DNA from: Croceibacterium_A sp044506565
Lineage (GTDB): Bacteria > Pseudomonadota > Alphaproteobacteria > Sphingomonadales > Sphingomonadaceae
Length of the DNA: 64,000 nt
Assembly (NCBI GenBank): GCA_044506565.1
Contig: JBIQKN010000001.1
Span: 50,301 to 114,300, forward strand
Reading direction: 5' to 3'
In this document: in pieces, positions 53,304-62,565 of the stretch
Position numbering within the stretch: position 1 is the first letter of the stretch
Layout: each line of letters begins with the position of its first letter
The notes under the pieces: model-generated
Seen by the model: only the letters and a program-made list of their open reading frames with translations
Told to the model about the DNA's origin: nothing
Databases searched by the model: none
Position numbers and translations under genes: made by a program

Positions 53304-54286
53304 GGCGCGTTGCGCGGCCGGGTCGCCTCGGCGAGGATGAGCGAGAACTGCCCGTCTTCGTCGAGCCAGCGTTCGACCGGGGTCCAGCCGCCGGCCAGCA
53401 GCAGGGTGTACTGGCTGCGGCGGTCGAACTTGTGGCTGTTCTCGGTGTGGATCGTCTCGCCTTTGGCGAGCGCGAAGCGCTGCCCGGAAACTTCGAACTC
53501 GAAGTCCTCCGTCGCCTGGAGGTGCATCTCGATGCGCGCGTAAGTGTCGTTCCACGGCGCGGCGTGACGCAGCCGGTCGAGCGGGATCGTGCCTCCCAGC
53601 TCCCGGTTTATGCGCTTTGCGAGGTTGAGGTTGAACTCGGCCGTGACACCCTGCGCGTCGTCGTAAGCGGCCTCGAGCACGGCGACGTCCTTGATCAGGT
53701 CCATGCCGATCAGCAGCAGCGCGTCGCCTCCGAGTGTCTGGCGCATCGACCGCAGCAAGTCGACCGCCGTGCGCGCCACCATGTTGCCGATCGTCGAGCC
53801 GGGGAAGAAGCCGAGCTTTGGCAGCGTCGCGACCGCGTCGGGCAGCCGTACCGGCTGCATGAAGTCGGCCTCGACCGGGTGGACCGGCAGGCCGGGGAAC
53901 TTTTCGGCGAGATCGGCAGCTGCTGTGCGCAGGAAGTCTCCCGAGATGTCGAGAGGGACGTAAGCCGCGGGATCGATGCACTCGAGCAGGAGCGGCGTCT
54001 TGACCGACGAGCCCGAGCCGAACTCGACCACTGCACGTCCGGGCGCGATCAGCCGTCGAAAGTCAGAACAGCGCTCGCGCAAGATCTCTGTCTCGGCGCG
54101 TGTCGGGTAGTACTCGGGCAGTTGCGTGATCGCCTCGAACAGCGCCGATCCGGCATCGTCGTAGAACCAGCGCGAGGGGATCGCCTTTGGCTGCTGCGCG
54201 AGCCCTTCCAGCACTTCGGCGCGGAACGCCGTGGCGACGCCTTCCTCGTCGTATTCGACCAGCGCAAGACCCTCCGGCGCCGCCAT
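53300..54286 (-). CDS. egtD: L-histidine N(alpha)-methyltransferase EgtD
   Basis: A 328-residue SAM-dependent enzyme that trimethylates histidine to hercynine, the first step of ergothioneine synthesis. Diagnostic parts are IPSRWFYDDAGSALFEAIT, LPEYYPTRAETEILRE, the SAM loop VEFGSGSSVKTPLL (residues 87-100), FPGSTIGNM and a C-terminal HTENSHKF that binds histidine. Length is the usual 320-330. The start overlaps the egtB stop (TGATG) and the stop overlaps the DUF5996 start, so three genes form one coupled operon. Confidence 0.95.
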   Translation of the reverse strand: MAAPEGLALVEYDEEGVATAFRAEVLEGLAQQPKAIPSRWFYDDAGSALFEAITQLPEYYPTRAETEILRERCSDFRRLIAPGRAVVEFGSGSSVKTPLLLECIDPAAYVPLDISGDFLRTAAADLAEKFPGLPVHPVEADFMQPVRLPDAVATLPKLGFFPGSTIGNMVARTAVDLLRSMRQTLGGDALLLIGMDLIKDVAVLEAAYDDAQGVTAEFNLNLAKRINRELGGTIPLDRLRHAAPWNDTYARIEMHLQATEDFEFEVSGQRFALAKGETIHTENSHKFDRRSQYTLLLAGGWTPVERWLDEDGQFSLILAEATRPRNAP

Positions 54287-55536
54287 CAAAGGTCCTTCGC
54301 CAGCCTGAGGCCCGTGAACTGCCACTGCTGCTGCGGGTAGAAGAAGTTCCGGTAGCTCGGGCGCGAATGGCCGCGCGGCGTCGCGCAGCTGGCTCCCTTG
54401 AGCACCCACTGGCCGGCCATGAACTTGCCGTTGTACTCGCCGACCGCCCCCGCCGCCGGCCTGAAACGCGGATAGGGCAGGTAGGCGGAGCGGGTGAATT
54501 GCCAGCAGTCCCCGAACAGCGACGCCCCGCCGTGCGGCAGCGGAGGCCCCGCCCGGTCGAGCTGGTTGCCCGCCGCCGCGTCGTGATCCTGCGCAATCGT
54601 TTCCCACTCGAATTCGGTGGGCAACCGGGCGCCCGCCCAGGTCGCGTAGGCGTCGGCCTCGAAGTACGAAATGTGCGTAACCGGAGCCCAGGGGTCGCGC
54701 ACCTGCCAGCCGCTGTGAGTGAAGTGCTCGCCTTCGAACCAGTACAGCGGGGCACCGATACCCTTGCGGCGAACCCAGTCCCACCCGTCTGACAGCCACA
54801 GCGACGCCGTGCCGTAGCCGCCATCGGCGATGAACTGCTCCCATTCGCCGTTGCTGACCAGCCGCCCGGCGAGCGCGAACGGCTCGAGCATCACGCGGTG
54901 CGGCGGGCCCTCGTTGTCGAACGCGAAACCCCCACCCCCGTCGAGGCCGCTATGCCCGACGAGAGCGATCCCGCCCGGGTGCTCGTACCACTCGGGCGCC
55001 TCCTCGGCGGGGCGGGCAAGGGGCTCGGGCGATGCCCACATCGCCGGGCCGAGCGGGTTCTGGAACAGCGCATGTTTGATGTCGGTCAGCAACAGTTCCT
55101 GGTGCTGCTGTTCGTGCGCGATGCCGAGCTCGATCAGCGGCGCGAGGGCCGGTACGACGAGCAGCGGCTGGATCGCCGCATCGACGTGCGCGCGCCAGTC
55201 GAGGATCCCGTCGAGCGGCGGGCGCGACAGCATCCCGCGCTTCGAACGGAGGATGCGTTCCCCTTCCCCTTCGTAGTAGGAATTGAACAGGAACGGCCAG
55301 CTCTCTTCGAACAGCCCATAGCCCGGCAGGTTGTCGCGCAGCAGGAAGGTCTCGAAGAACCAGGTCGTATGCGCGAGATGCCACTTGGCCGGCGAGGCAT
55401 CGGGCATCGACTGGATAGTGGCGTCGGCCTCGGACAGCGGAGCGGCAAGTGCCTCGCTCAGCCGCCGCGTCGCCGCGTAACGCACCGCGAGCGACGCAAC
55501 CGCGTCACCGATCGGCTCGCGCTGGGCTTCGGGCAA
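54286..55536 (-). CDS. egtB: Ergothioneine sulfoxide synthase EgtB
   Basis: A 416-residue non-heme iron enzyme. The DinB-like N-terminal domain carries the iron ligands in KWHLAHTTWF (H56, possibly H53) and HEQQHQE (H141, H145). The C-terminal formylglycine-generating-enzyme-like domain has GGFAFDNEGPPHRVM, RLPTEFEWE and the ending RPSYRNFFYP. EgtB joins hercynine to cysteine or glutamylcysteine with O2 to give the sulfoxide. TTG 55536 is chosen because GAGGGAGGA lies directly upstream, although the frame is open to TTG 55566. It is the first gene of the egtB-egtD-DUF5996 operon. EgtE- and EgtC-like genes are absent here. Confidence 0.94.
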   Translation of the reverse strand: MPEAQREPIGDAVASLAVRYAATRRLSEALAAPLSEADATIQSMPDASPAKWHLAHTTWFFETFLLRDNLPGYGLFEESWPFLFNSYYEGEGERILRSKRGMLSRPPLDGILDWRAHVDAAIQPLLVVPALAPLIELGIAHEQQHQELLLTDIKHALFQNPLGPAMWASPEPLARPAEEAPEWYEHPGGIALVGHSGLDGGGGFAFDNEGPPHRVMLEPFALAGRLVSNGEWEQFIADGGYGTASLWLSDGWDWVRRKGIGAPLYWFEGEHFTHSGWQVRDPWAPVTHISYFEADAYATWAGARLPTEFEWETIAQDHDAAAGNQLDRAGPPLPHGGASLFGDCWQFTRSAYLPYPRFRPAAGAVGEYNGKFMAGQWVLKGASCATPRGHSRPSYRNFFYPQQQWQFTGLRLAKDL

Positions 55537-55626
55537 GCGGGTCCTCCCTCGCCAGTGGCAGCGCAAGGATGGCGCACCACGGCCGGAAAGAAAAGCCGGC
55601 AGTTCCCGAGACGTTCCTGCTGAGGG

Positions 55627-57000
55627 TCAGGCTGCTTGCCGCTGCCGCTCGTTGAGCTCGAGGTTGAGCATCTCGGCGAGCAGGAACGCGAGCTCGAGCG
55701 ACTGCGCGGCGTTGAGCCGCGGATCGCAGTGCGTGTGGTAGCGGTCGGCAAGGCCCTCGTCGGTGATCGCGACCGCGCCGCCGGTGCACTCGGTCACGTC
55801 CTGCCCGGTCATCTCGACGTGAATGCCACCCGCGTGCGTGCCCTCGGCGCGGTGGACCGCGAAGAAGCCCTTCACTTCCGACAGGATCCGGTCGAAAGGC
55901 CGCGTCTTGAAGCCGCCGTCGGTCTTGATCACGTTGCCGTGCATCGGATCGCAGCTCCACACGACCGGATGGCCTTCCCGCTTCACAGCGCGGACGAGCC
56001 GCGGCAACCCGGATTCGACCTTGTCGTGGCCGTAGCGCGCGATCAGCGTAATCCGTCCGGGCTCGCGCGCCGGGTTGAGCGTGTCGAGCAGGCGCAGCAG
56101 CATGTCCGGCTCGAGGCTCGGGCCGCACTTCATGCCGACCGGATTTCCGACCCCGCGCAGGAACTCGATATGCGCGCTGCCGTCGAACCGCGTGCGGTCG
56201 CCGACCCACAGGAAGTGGGCACTGGTGTCGTACCACTGACCGGTTAGCGAATCCTGCCGCGTGAGCGCCTGCTCGTAAGGCAGCAGCAGCGCCTCGTGGC
56301 TGGTGTAGAAGCTGGTCGACTTGAGCTGCGGAACGGTCTCCGGATCGACGCCGCAGGCCTCCATGAAATCGAGCGCCTCGCCGATGCGGTCGGCGACGTC
56401 CTTGAACCGCTCGGCCCACGGGCTGCGGCCCATGAAGTCGAGCGTCCACTGATGGACCTGGCGCAGGTTGGCGTAGCCGCCGCTGGCGAACGCGCGCAGC
56501 AGGTTGAGCGTTGCCGCCGACTGGCTGTAGGCGCGGATCATCCGCATCGGATCGTTGCGGCGGGCTTCCTCGGTGAACTCGATCGCGTTGACGTTGTCGC
56601 CGAGGTAGCTCGGCAGCGTCATCTCGCCCTGAGTCTCGGTCGGCGAACTGCGCGGCTTGGCGAACTGGCCGGCCATGCGCCCGACCTTCACCACCGGCAG
56701 CTTGCTGGCGAATGTCAGCACCACCGCCATCTGCAGCAGCACGCGGAAGGTGTCGCGGATGTTGTTGGGATGGAATTCGGCGAAGCTCTCGGCGCAGTCC
56801 CCGCCCTGCAGCAGGAAAGCCTTGCCCGCGACGACCTCGGCCAACGAGGCCTTGAGCGCGCGCGCCTCGCCGGCGAACACCAGCGGCGGAAAGTTTCCGA
56901 GGGTCGACTCGGCCTGGGCAAGCGCGGCCGCGTCGGCGTACACGGGCAGATGCCGTGCCTCGTGCCGCTTCCAGCTGTCCGGTGTCCAAGTCTTGCTCAC
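55627..57000 (-). CDS. aroG: Class II 3-deoxy-7-phosphoheptulonate (DAHP) synthase
   Basis: A 457-residue class II (plant/mycobacterial type) DAHP synthase, first step of the shikimate pathway, joining phosphoenolpyruvate and erythrose 4-phosphate. Family marks are FLLQGGDCAESFAEFHPNNI, VGRMAGQFAKPRS, STSFYTSHEALLLPYEQAL and WSCDPMHGNVIKT, where cysteine, histidine and glutamate ligands hold Mn2+. GTG 57000 starts the protein at MSKTWTPDSWKRHEARHLP, the usual N-terminus; GGAA is its weak ribosome site. It is monocistronic; a regulatory N-terminal domain is lacking as in most class II bacterial forms. Confidence 0.95.
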   Translation of the reverse strand: MSKTWTPDSWKRHEARHLPVYADAAALAQAESTLGNFPPLVFAGEARALKASLAEVVAGKAFLLQGGDCAESFAEFHPNNIRDTFRVLLQMAVVLTFASKLPVVKVGRMAGQFAKPRSSPTETQGEMTLPSYLGDNVNAIEFTEEARRNDPMRMIRAYSQSAATLNLLRAFASGGYANLRQVHQWTLDFMGRSPWAERFKDVADRIGEALDFMEACGVDPETVPQLKSTSFYTSHEALLLPYEQALTRQDSLTGQWYDTSAHFLWVGDRTRFDGSAHIEFLRGVGNPVGMKCGPSLEPDMLLRLLDTLNPAREPGRITLIARYGHDKVESGLPRLVRAVKREGHPVVWSCDPMHGNVIKTDGGFKTRPFDRILSEVKGFFAVHRAEGTHAGGIHVEMTGQDVTECTGGAVAITDEGLADRYHTHCDPRLNAAQSLELAFLLAEMLNLELNERQRQAA

Positions 57001-57100
57001 GTCGAAAATTCCAATGCTAGCGAAGGGCCGCGCCCCTACTCCTCGGCGGCAGGGCACGCAAATGTTACTTCGGTTATTGTTTCACTGCCAACGAGCTTGA

Positions 57101-60043
57101 TCAACGACCCGCGCCGGTTGCCCCCTCTTGCGGCAGTACGGCAAGGCGCCAGCCGGCGTGCTCTCCGAAGTACCGGGCAGCGAGCGCACGCATCTCCTCG
57201 GGCGTCACTTGCGTGTAGTCGCTCATCAGCGTGCGCATGAACACCAGTCGGTTGCGGTCGAAGCTCGCGCCGGAAAGCTGCTGCAGCCAGAACCCGTGCC
57301 CGGTCTGCGCTCGATTGAGCAACTGCAGCATGGGCTCTGTTACCCGCGCCACCTCGTCGGCGGTCGGACCGTTGGCTACGAGATCGGCGGCGATCTCCTT
57401 CGCCGCGTCGAAGAACTGCGGCACCTGGTCGGGCGGCAGTTGCGCGATCGCCAGGATATTGCCGCCACTGGTCGTATCGAGCGGCCAGTTTGCGCCGACG
57501 TAGGGCGAGTAGCTGGCCCCCGCGCGTTCGCGCATGGCGTCGAGCAGCCGGTTCGAGAATATCTGCGTCAGCAGGTCTAGCTTGCGGCTCTGCGGCAATC
57601 CGGCAGACCCGGCCCCGGCCGGCCAGGCGATGACAGCCGCGGCCTGGTCCGGTTCACCGCGGTGATTGAGCACGACAGGCGATTCGGTCGCCGCCGGGAA
57701 TGACGTCCGCCGCGAGAGCAGCTCGGGCGAAACGAGTTCGCGCGGGGGAAGCGCCCCGAAAGTCCGTGAAAGGGCCTGGACCACGGTCTCCCGGTCGATG
57801 TCGCCGAACACGTCGACTTCCACCGGTCCCTGCGCCAGCATCCGCGACCAGACTTCCTTGAAGCCCTCGGGAGTCGTCGTCCGCAACGCCTCGGGCGTCG
57901 GCGTGGCATAACGCGGATCGCGATCGTGCAGCAGCCACTCGAGATCGCGCGCTAGTGCGCCGTTGGGGTCGCCACCATAGCTGTCGTAGGCCAGCAGCAG
58001 CGCCGCCTTGGCACGTTCGACAGGCGCCGTGTCCCAACGCGGCATGCCGAGCTTGGCCGCGAACAGGTAGATCTGATCGGCGACGTCATCGGCACGCGTC
58101 GGCCCCTCGAACACGAAAGTGCCGTCCTGGATGCGGAAGGTCAGGCCGAGCTTGCGGCCGGTCGCGATGCGATCGAGCTCGTTCTGCCCGAGCGGGCCGA
58201 TTCCGGAGCTGAACAGCGCGGCCTGACCGAGACGGATGTAGGCTGCTTCCTCGTCGGTGAAGCTCTGCAGCCCGCCGCCAAAGCGGACGCGGACGGTCGC
58301 TCGGCCAGGCTCGTTGTCGGTCGGCCAGATCAGAGCGCGCACGCCGTTGGCAAACTCCAGCTGCTCTACGTCGCCGCGCTGGAACAGGCCAAGTGGCCTG
58401 CGCACGACTGGATCGCTCGGCTGGCCGATCGCCGGGAGGTCGGCAAAGTCGAAGACCTCGGCCGACGCGCGGACCGCGCCGTTGCCGTCGACCTCGGCGA
58501 GCATGGCCTGGCGCAGGTCCTCGGGAGTGGCCTCGCCGGGCTCGGGAGTCAGCAACAAGGCGCGAATCACGGTGCCGCGGAACATCGCCTGCGTGTGCTC
58601 GTGGATCGCTTCGGGCGTGAAGCGCCCCTTCATTTCGCGGAACACCTGGAGGATGGTTTCGGGCGCAGCCACCGCTTCGCGGATGTCGACGGCGCCGACC
58701 ACGGTGTCGGCGAGCTCCGAGCCGGCCTGGATCCGGCTCTGTTCGACCTGGTTGGCGAAGACCAGGTCGAACTGGGCGACTTCGCGGTCGATCTCGTCCT
58801 GGCTCGGCGGCGAGGCGACGGCATCGGCGATCACGGCACGCACGTCGGCGAGCGCCGTGCGCCAGTCGTCGGTCAGCGGGGTGATGTCGACGTAGGTCCC
58901 GTCCGCCGAGCGGCTGCTCTTCTGCCGCCCGACTGAGGCGAACAGGAAGCTCCCGCCCTCCCGGGCGCGCATTTCGAGACGCCGGTTGATGATCGTCTCG
59001 GCCACCGCATCGAGCAGCAAGCCACGGTTGTATTCGAGGTTGTCGGTGATCTGCTGCCACGGACGCAGAATCGCGAAGCTCAACATGCGCGGCTGGCCGG
59101 GCTCGACGAGGACACGGGTCTCGCCGACCGGATTGGCCGGGTCGGCCCCCTCGGGGGCGACGGGGCGACCGAAATCGGGCTCGGGAGCGGGCGAACCGGC
59201 AACCTTCCAATCACCGAAGTAGCGCTCGACCAGGGCGGCCATCTGGGCCGGATCGGCGTCGCCGGCGATCACCACGACGGCGTTCTCGGGCCGGTACCAG
59301 CGGCGATGAAACGCCTGGACGGCGCGCGATGTCGCACCCTGGAGCGTTTCGACGGTCCCGATCGGCAAGCGTTCGGCAAGCCTCTGGCCACTGAAGAAGA
59401 CCGCGTTCGTCGCCTCGAGAATGCGCCGCTCGGGCCCGTTGCGCTCGCGTCGCTCCGCCAGCACGATCGGCACCTCCGCCCTGAGATTGGCGGTGCTCAG
59501 CGCGGGCTCGCGGATCATTCCGGAAAGCAGCCTCAGGCTTTCCTCGAGCTTGGCGGGATCGGCGTTCGGCAAGTCGAGCTTGTAGACCGTCTGCGTCGGG
59601 CTGGTGATCGCGTTGGTGTCGTTGCCGAGGCTTGCGCCCCAACGCTGAAAGTGCGGAATCGCCTCACCGTCACCGAGGTATTTCGATTCGCGGAACGTGA
59701 GGTGCTCGACGAGGTGGGCGAACCCGCGCTCGGAGTCCTGCTCGTGGAGCGAGCCCGCATCGATCCTCACGCGGATAGAGATCTGCCCCGGGGGCACGCG
59801 GTTGTTGCGCACGGCATAGCGCAGCCCGTTGGGCATCTCGCCGAACAGCCACTCGCGATCGACCGGGATATCGGTGCCGCGATAGATCCACGGATCGTCA
59901 GGCTGCGCGTAGCGCGGCGCCGGCAGGGATGCAGCGGCCTGGACCGGCGCGACCTGCTGCGCCGCGCCGGGAAGCGGGGCCAGCAGCAGGAGCGGGGCGA
60001 GAGCGCGTAGCGCGCGCGTCAACGGAGTCATGTAGCCGCGCAT
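57101..60043 (-). CDS. Secreted M16 family metallopeptidase (double-domain, insulinase-like)
   Basis: A 980-residue peptidase with a signal peptide (LAPLLLLAPLPGAAQQ, ending near residue 30). The N-terminal M16 domain has the inverted zinc motif H110-L-V-E113-H114 and the third ligand glutamate some 75 residues later. An inactive second M16 copy starts near residue 530 (LEFANGVRALIWPTDNEPG), as is normal in this family. It degrades peptides or misfolded fragments in the periplasm. ATG 60043 or 60031 may be the start; neither has a good ribosome site. It is divergent from nfuA and unlinked to a partner M16 gene. Confidence 0.92.
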   Translation of the reverse strand: MRGYMTPLTRALRALAPLLLLAPLPGAAQQVAPVQAAASLPAPRYAQPDDPWIYRGTDIPVDREWLFGEMPNGLRYAVRNNRVPPGQISIRVRIDAGSLHEQDSERGFAHLVEHLTFRESKYLGDGEAIPHFQRWGASLGNDTNAITSPTQTVYKLDLPNADPAKLEESLRLLSGMIREPALSTANLRAEVPIVLAERRERNGPERRILEATNAVFFSGQRLAERLPIGTVETLQGATSRAVQAFHRRWYRPENAVVVIAGDADPAQMAALVERYFGDWKVAGSPAPEPDFGRPVAPEGADPANPVGETRVLVEPGQPRMLSFAILRPWQQITDNLEYNRGLLLDAVAETIINRRLEMRAREGGSFLFASVGRQKSSRSADGTYVDITPLTDDWRTALADVRAVIADAVASPPSQDEIDREVAQFDLVFANQVEQSRIQAGSELADTVVGAVDIREAVAAPETILQVFREMKGRFTPEAIHEHTQAMFRGTVIRALLLTPEPGEATPEDLRQAMLAEVDGNGAVRASAEVFDFADLPAIGQPSDPVVRRPLGLFQRGDVEQLEFANGVRALIWPTDNEPGRATVRVRFGGGLQSFTDEEAAYIRLGQAALFSSGIGPLGQNELDRIATGRKLGLTFRIQDGTFVFEGPTRADDVADQIYLFAAKLGMPRWDTAPVERAKAALLLAYDSYGGDPNGALARDLEWLLHDRDPRYATPTPEALRTTTPEGFKEVWSRMLAQGPVEVDVFGDIDRETVVQALSRTFGALPPRELVSPELLSRRTSFPAATESPVVLNHRGEPDQAAAVIAWPAGAGSAGLPQSRKLDLLTQIFSNRLLDAMRERAGASYSPYVGANWPLDTTSGGNILAIAQLPPDQVPQFFDAAKEIAADLVANGPTADEVARVTEPMLQLLNRAQTGHGFWLQQLSGASFDRNRLVFMRTLMSDYTQVTPEEMRALAARYFGEHAGWRLAVLPQEGATGAGR

Positions 60044-60135
60044 AGGCAGCGAAGTGATGAAGGGCCAGTGAATGTGGCCTTCGGCCGGGAGGTGCCGCGC
60101 TTGCGAGCGAGCGCCGCGCACCCTACATCGCGGTC

Positions 60136-60714
60136 ATGTTCATCGAGACCGAAACCACGCCCAACCCGGCAACGCTCAAGTTCCTGCCGGGCCAGCGAGT
60201 CATGCCCTCGGGCACGCGCGACTTCGCCTCGCCCGAAGATGCCGAGGCCTCGCCGCTGGCGCAGGCGCTGTTCGACACCGGCGAGGTCACCGGGGTGTTC
60301 TTCGGCGGCGATTTCGTTTCGGTCACGGCGGCCCCCGGAGCCGACTGGGGCATGCTCAAGCCCCAGGTCGTGGCAGTACTGCTCGACCATTTCGTCAGCC
60401 AGGCTCCGCTGTTCGTCGGCGGAACCGCGAGCGGCATCTCGGTACCGCCGGAAGGTGACGAGGACATCGGCGACGATCCGGCCGATGCCGAGGTTGTCGA
60501 GCAGATCAAGGAGCTGATCGAAACCCGTGTGCGGCCGGCGGTCGCCAACGACGGCGGCGACATCCGCTACCGCGGCTTTCGCGAGGGCGTGGTCTATCTC
60601 GCGATGCAGGGCGCCTGCTCAGGCTGCCCGAGCTCGACCGCGACGCTCAAGCACGGAATCGAAAGCCTGCTCAAGCACTACGTGCCCGAGGTGCGCGAGG
60701 TCCGCGCGGCCTGA
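60136..60714 (+). CDS. nfuA: NfuA/NifU-like iron-sulfur scaffold protein
   Basis: A 192-residue Fe-S carrier. The N-terminal Nfu domain has FIETETTPNPATLKFLPG and the C-terminal NifU domain carries the cluster cysteines C161 and C164 in QGACSGCPSSTATLKHGIE. It delivers 4Fe-4S clusters to apoproteins. ATG 60136 is only 92 bases from the divergent peptidase start. The stop and the start of the next gene share TGATG, so it is coupled with the nitroreductase gene. Confidence 0.95.
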   Translation: MFIETETTPNPATLKFLPGQRVMPSGTRDFASPEDAEASPLAQALFDTGEVTGVFFGGDFVSVTAAPGADWGMLKPQVVAVLLDHFVSQAPLFVGGTASGISVPPEGDEDIGDDPADAEVVEQIKELIETRVRPAVANDGGDIRYRGFREGVVYLAMQGACSGCPSSTATLKHGIESLLKHYVPEVREVRAA

Positions 60715-61313
60715 TGGCCACCTCGCCCGGACCGCTGAGCGACGCGGCGCTCGACCAGTTGTTCCGCGAGGCGCGCAGCTACAACGCGTGGCTCGAGGGC
60801 GAGGTCACCGACGAGCAGATTCGCGCGATCTACGACCTGATGAAGATGGGGCCGACCTCGGCCAACCAGCAACCGGCGCGGCTGGTGTGGTGCAGGACTC
60901 CCGAGGCCAAGGCCCGGCTTGCGCGTCACGCGATGGACAAGAACCAGCCGAAGATCACCGGCGCGCCGGTCTGCGTGATCGTCGGCATGGACCTCGAGTT
61001 CCACGAGCAGCTCCCGTGGCTGTTCCCTCACACCGACGCGCGCAGCTGGTTTCTCAATGAGGAGCTGCGCCAGGCCAACGCGTTCCGCAATTCCTCGCTG
61101 CAGGGCGCCTATCTGATGCTTGCGGCCCGCGCCGTGGGGCTCGACTGCGGGCCGATGTCCGGGTTCAACAACGCGGCGGTCGACGCGGAGTTCTTCGCCG
61201 ACCAGCCGAACGTCCGCTCGAACTTCATCTGCGCGATCGGGCGCGGCGACCCGGCAAGTATCTTCGGACGCAGCCCGCGGCCGGAGTTCGACGTCTTCAA
61301 CCGCATCCTGTAG
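60714..61313 (+). CDS. RutE-like malonic semialdehyde reductase / nitroreductase family protein
   Basis: A 199-residue FMN-dependent nitroreductase of the RutE type. The conserved parts are MKMGPTSANQQPARLVWCRT, AFRNSSLQGAYLMLAARAVG and GLDCGPMSGFNNAAVD. E. coli RutE reduces malonic semialdehyde in uracil breakdown, but no rut genes are present here, so a broader quinone or aldehyde reductase role is equally possible. It overlaps nfuA and is followed by tsaB, an order that is common in Sphingomonadales. Confidence 0.85.
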   Translation: MATSPGPLSDAALDQLFREARSYNAWLEGEVTDEQIRAIYDLMKMGPTSANQQPARLVWCRTPEAKARLARHAMDKNQPKITGAPVCVIVGMDLEFHEQLPWLFPHTDARSWFLNEELRQANAFRNSSLQGAYLMLAARAVGLDCGPMSGFNNAAVDAEFFADQPNVRSNFICAIGRGDPASIFGRSPRPEFDVFNRIL

Positions 61314-61324
61314 ACGCCCGCTCC

Positions 61325-61942
61325 GTGCGGACTCTCGTTATCGACAGCGCCACCGAAGCGTGCTCGGCCGCCTTGTTCGACGGCCAGGCTCTGATCGCCG
61401 GCGCCTATGAGGTCATCGGGCGCGGCCACGCCGAACGCCTGGTGCCGATGATCGCCGAGTTGCCGGACAAGGGCCGTGCCGGGCGCATCGCGGTCGCGCT
61501 GGGCCCGGGCAGCTTCACCGGCGTCAGGATCGGACTGGCCGCGGCCCGCGCGCTGGGCCTGGCCTGGCGGTGCGAGGTGCTCGGCTACCCGACGCTGGCG
61601 CTGGTGGCAGCCATGGCGCGGCACGACCGGCCCGGCCCGGTCACCGTGTGCATGACGGGCGGGCACGGCGAGTGGTTCGTACAGGACTTCGCCGCCGACG
61701 GTCGGGCCGGAAGCCCTGCGGCATCGCTCACGCCGGCTGAAGCGGCCGCCGCTGCCGGCCACCCCTTGGTGGCCGGCAGCGAGGCCGCAGCGCTCGTCGG
61801 CCTGCGCGGCCATGGCGAGGCACTTCCCGTGCTGTCCGACGCGCGCGCCTTTGCGTTGCTGCCGCCCGAATGCCTGACAGCGAACCTCGCCCCGCTCTAT
61901 GGACGGCCACCCGACGCCCGATTGCCGGTGTCGACGACATGA
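61325..61942 (+). CDS. tsaB: tRNA threonylcarbamoyladenosine biosynthesis protein TsaB
   Basis: A 205-residue ASKHA-fold protein, partner of TsaD in adding threonylcarbamoyl to A37 of ANN-decoding tRNAs. Family marks are LVIDSATEACSAALFDGQAL at the start and VALGPGSFTGVRIGLAAARA at residues 57-76. Starts at GTG 61325. The stop overlaps the rimI start (ATGA), a usual tsaB-rimI pairing. Confidence 0.93.
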   Translation: MRTLVIDSATEACSAALFDGQALIAGAYEVIGRGHAERLVPMIAELPDKGRAGRIAVALGPGSFTGVRIGLAAARALGLAWRCEVLGYPTLALVAAMARHDRPGPVTVCMTGGHGEWFVQDFAADGRAGSPAASLTPAEAAAAAGHPLVAGSEAAALVGLRGHGEALPVLSDARAFALLPPECLTANLAPLYGRPPDARLPVSTT

Positions 61943-62406
61943 GGGACGACCTCGACCGCATCATGGCCGTCATGGAAACGGCCTTCGACCCCACGTTCGG
62001 GGAGGCTTGGACGCGGCGCCAGGTGTCGGACGCACTGGTGATGCCCAATACGTATTACTGGCTCGCTGGAGCCGACGGGAATCCGCCGCCCGAGGGCCAG
62101 CCCGCGACCGGCTTCGCCCTGTCGCGCGGGGCGCTCGACGAGGAGGAACTGCTGCTGCTCGCCGTCGCCCCCGCGCATCGCGGGCGCGGCATCGGTCACG
62201 CCCTGCTCGAGCGCTTCATCGCGGCAGCGCGGGCGCGCGGAGTGACACGGCTGTTTCTCGAAATGCGGGAGGGCAATTCGGCCGAAAGGCTGTATCGCCG
62301 CCACGGTTTCTCAACTGTCGGCCGCCGCCGAGACTATTATCGCCGAGGGAGCGGCAGACCGCTCGACGCGATTACGTTTGCGCTCGCTCTCGACGCACGT
62401 TGTTAG
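61939..62406 (+). CDS. rimI: GNAT acetyltransferase, RimI-like
   Basis: A 155-residue GNAT enzyme. The acetyl-CoA loop is in LLLLAVAPAHRGRGIGHALL (R/Q-x-x-G-x-G/A) and the C-terminal part has MREGNSAERLYRRHGFSTVG and RRDYYRR, as in the ribosomal protein S18 N-acetyltransferase. The start overlaps the tsaB stop by four bases and fixes the N-terminus. Activity on S18 is inferred from similarity and place. Confidence 0.9.
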   Translation: MRDDLDRIMAVMETAFDPTFGEAWTRRQVSDALVMPNTYYWLAGADGNPPPEGQPATGFALSRGALDEEELLLLAVAPAHRGRGIGHALLERFIAAARARGVTRLFLEMREGNSAERLYRRHGFSTVGRRRDYYRRGSGRPLDAITFALALDARC

Positions 62407-62565
62407 GTAACTGTCGCGAATTGCAAATCGCCGGATTACTTGTAGCCCTTGTATTATGGTGTAGAAGGGAGCAGGGGGCAGGCACGGTTGCCCAGCAGCT
62501 GAGTCCGGCAAGACCGCGGTTCGGGTCGCAATAGAATCGGATCGCCAGAGAACAAGAGGGAGCAA

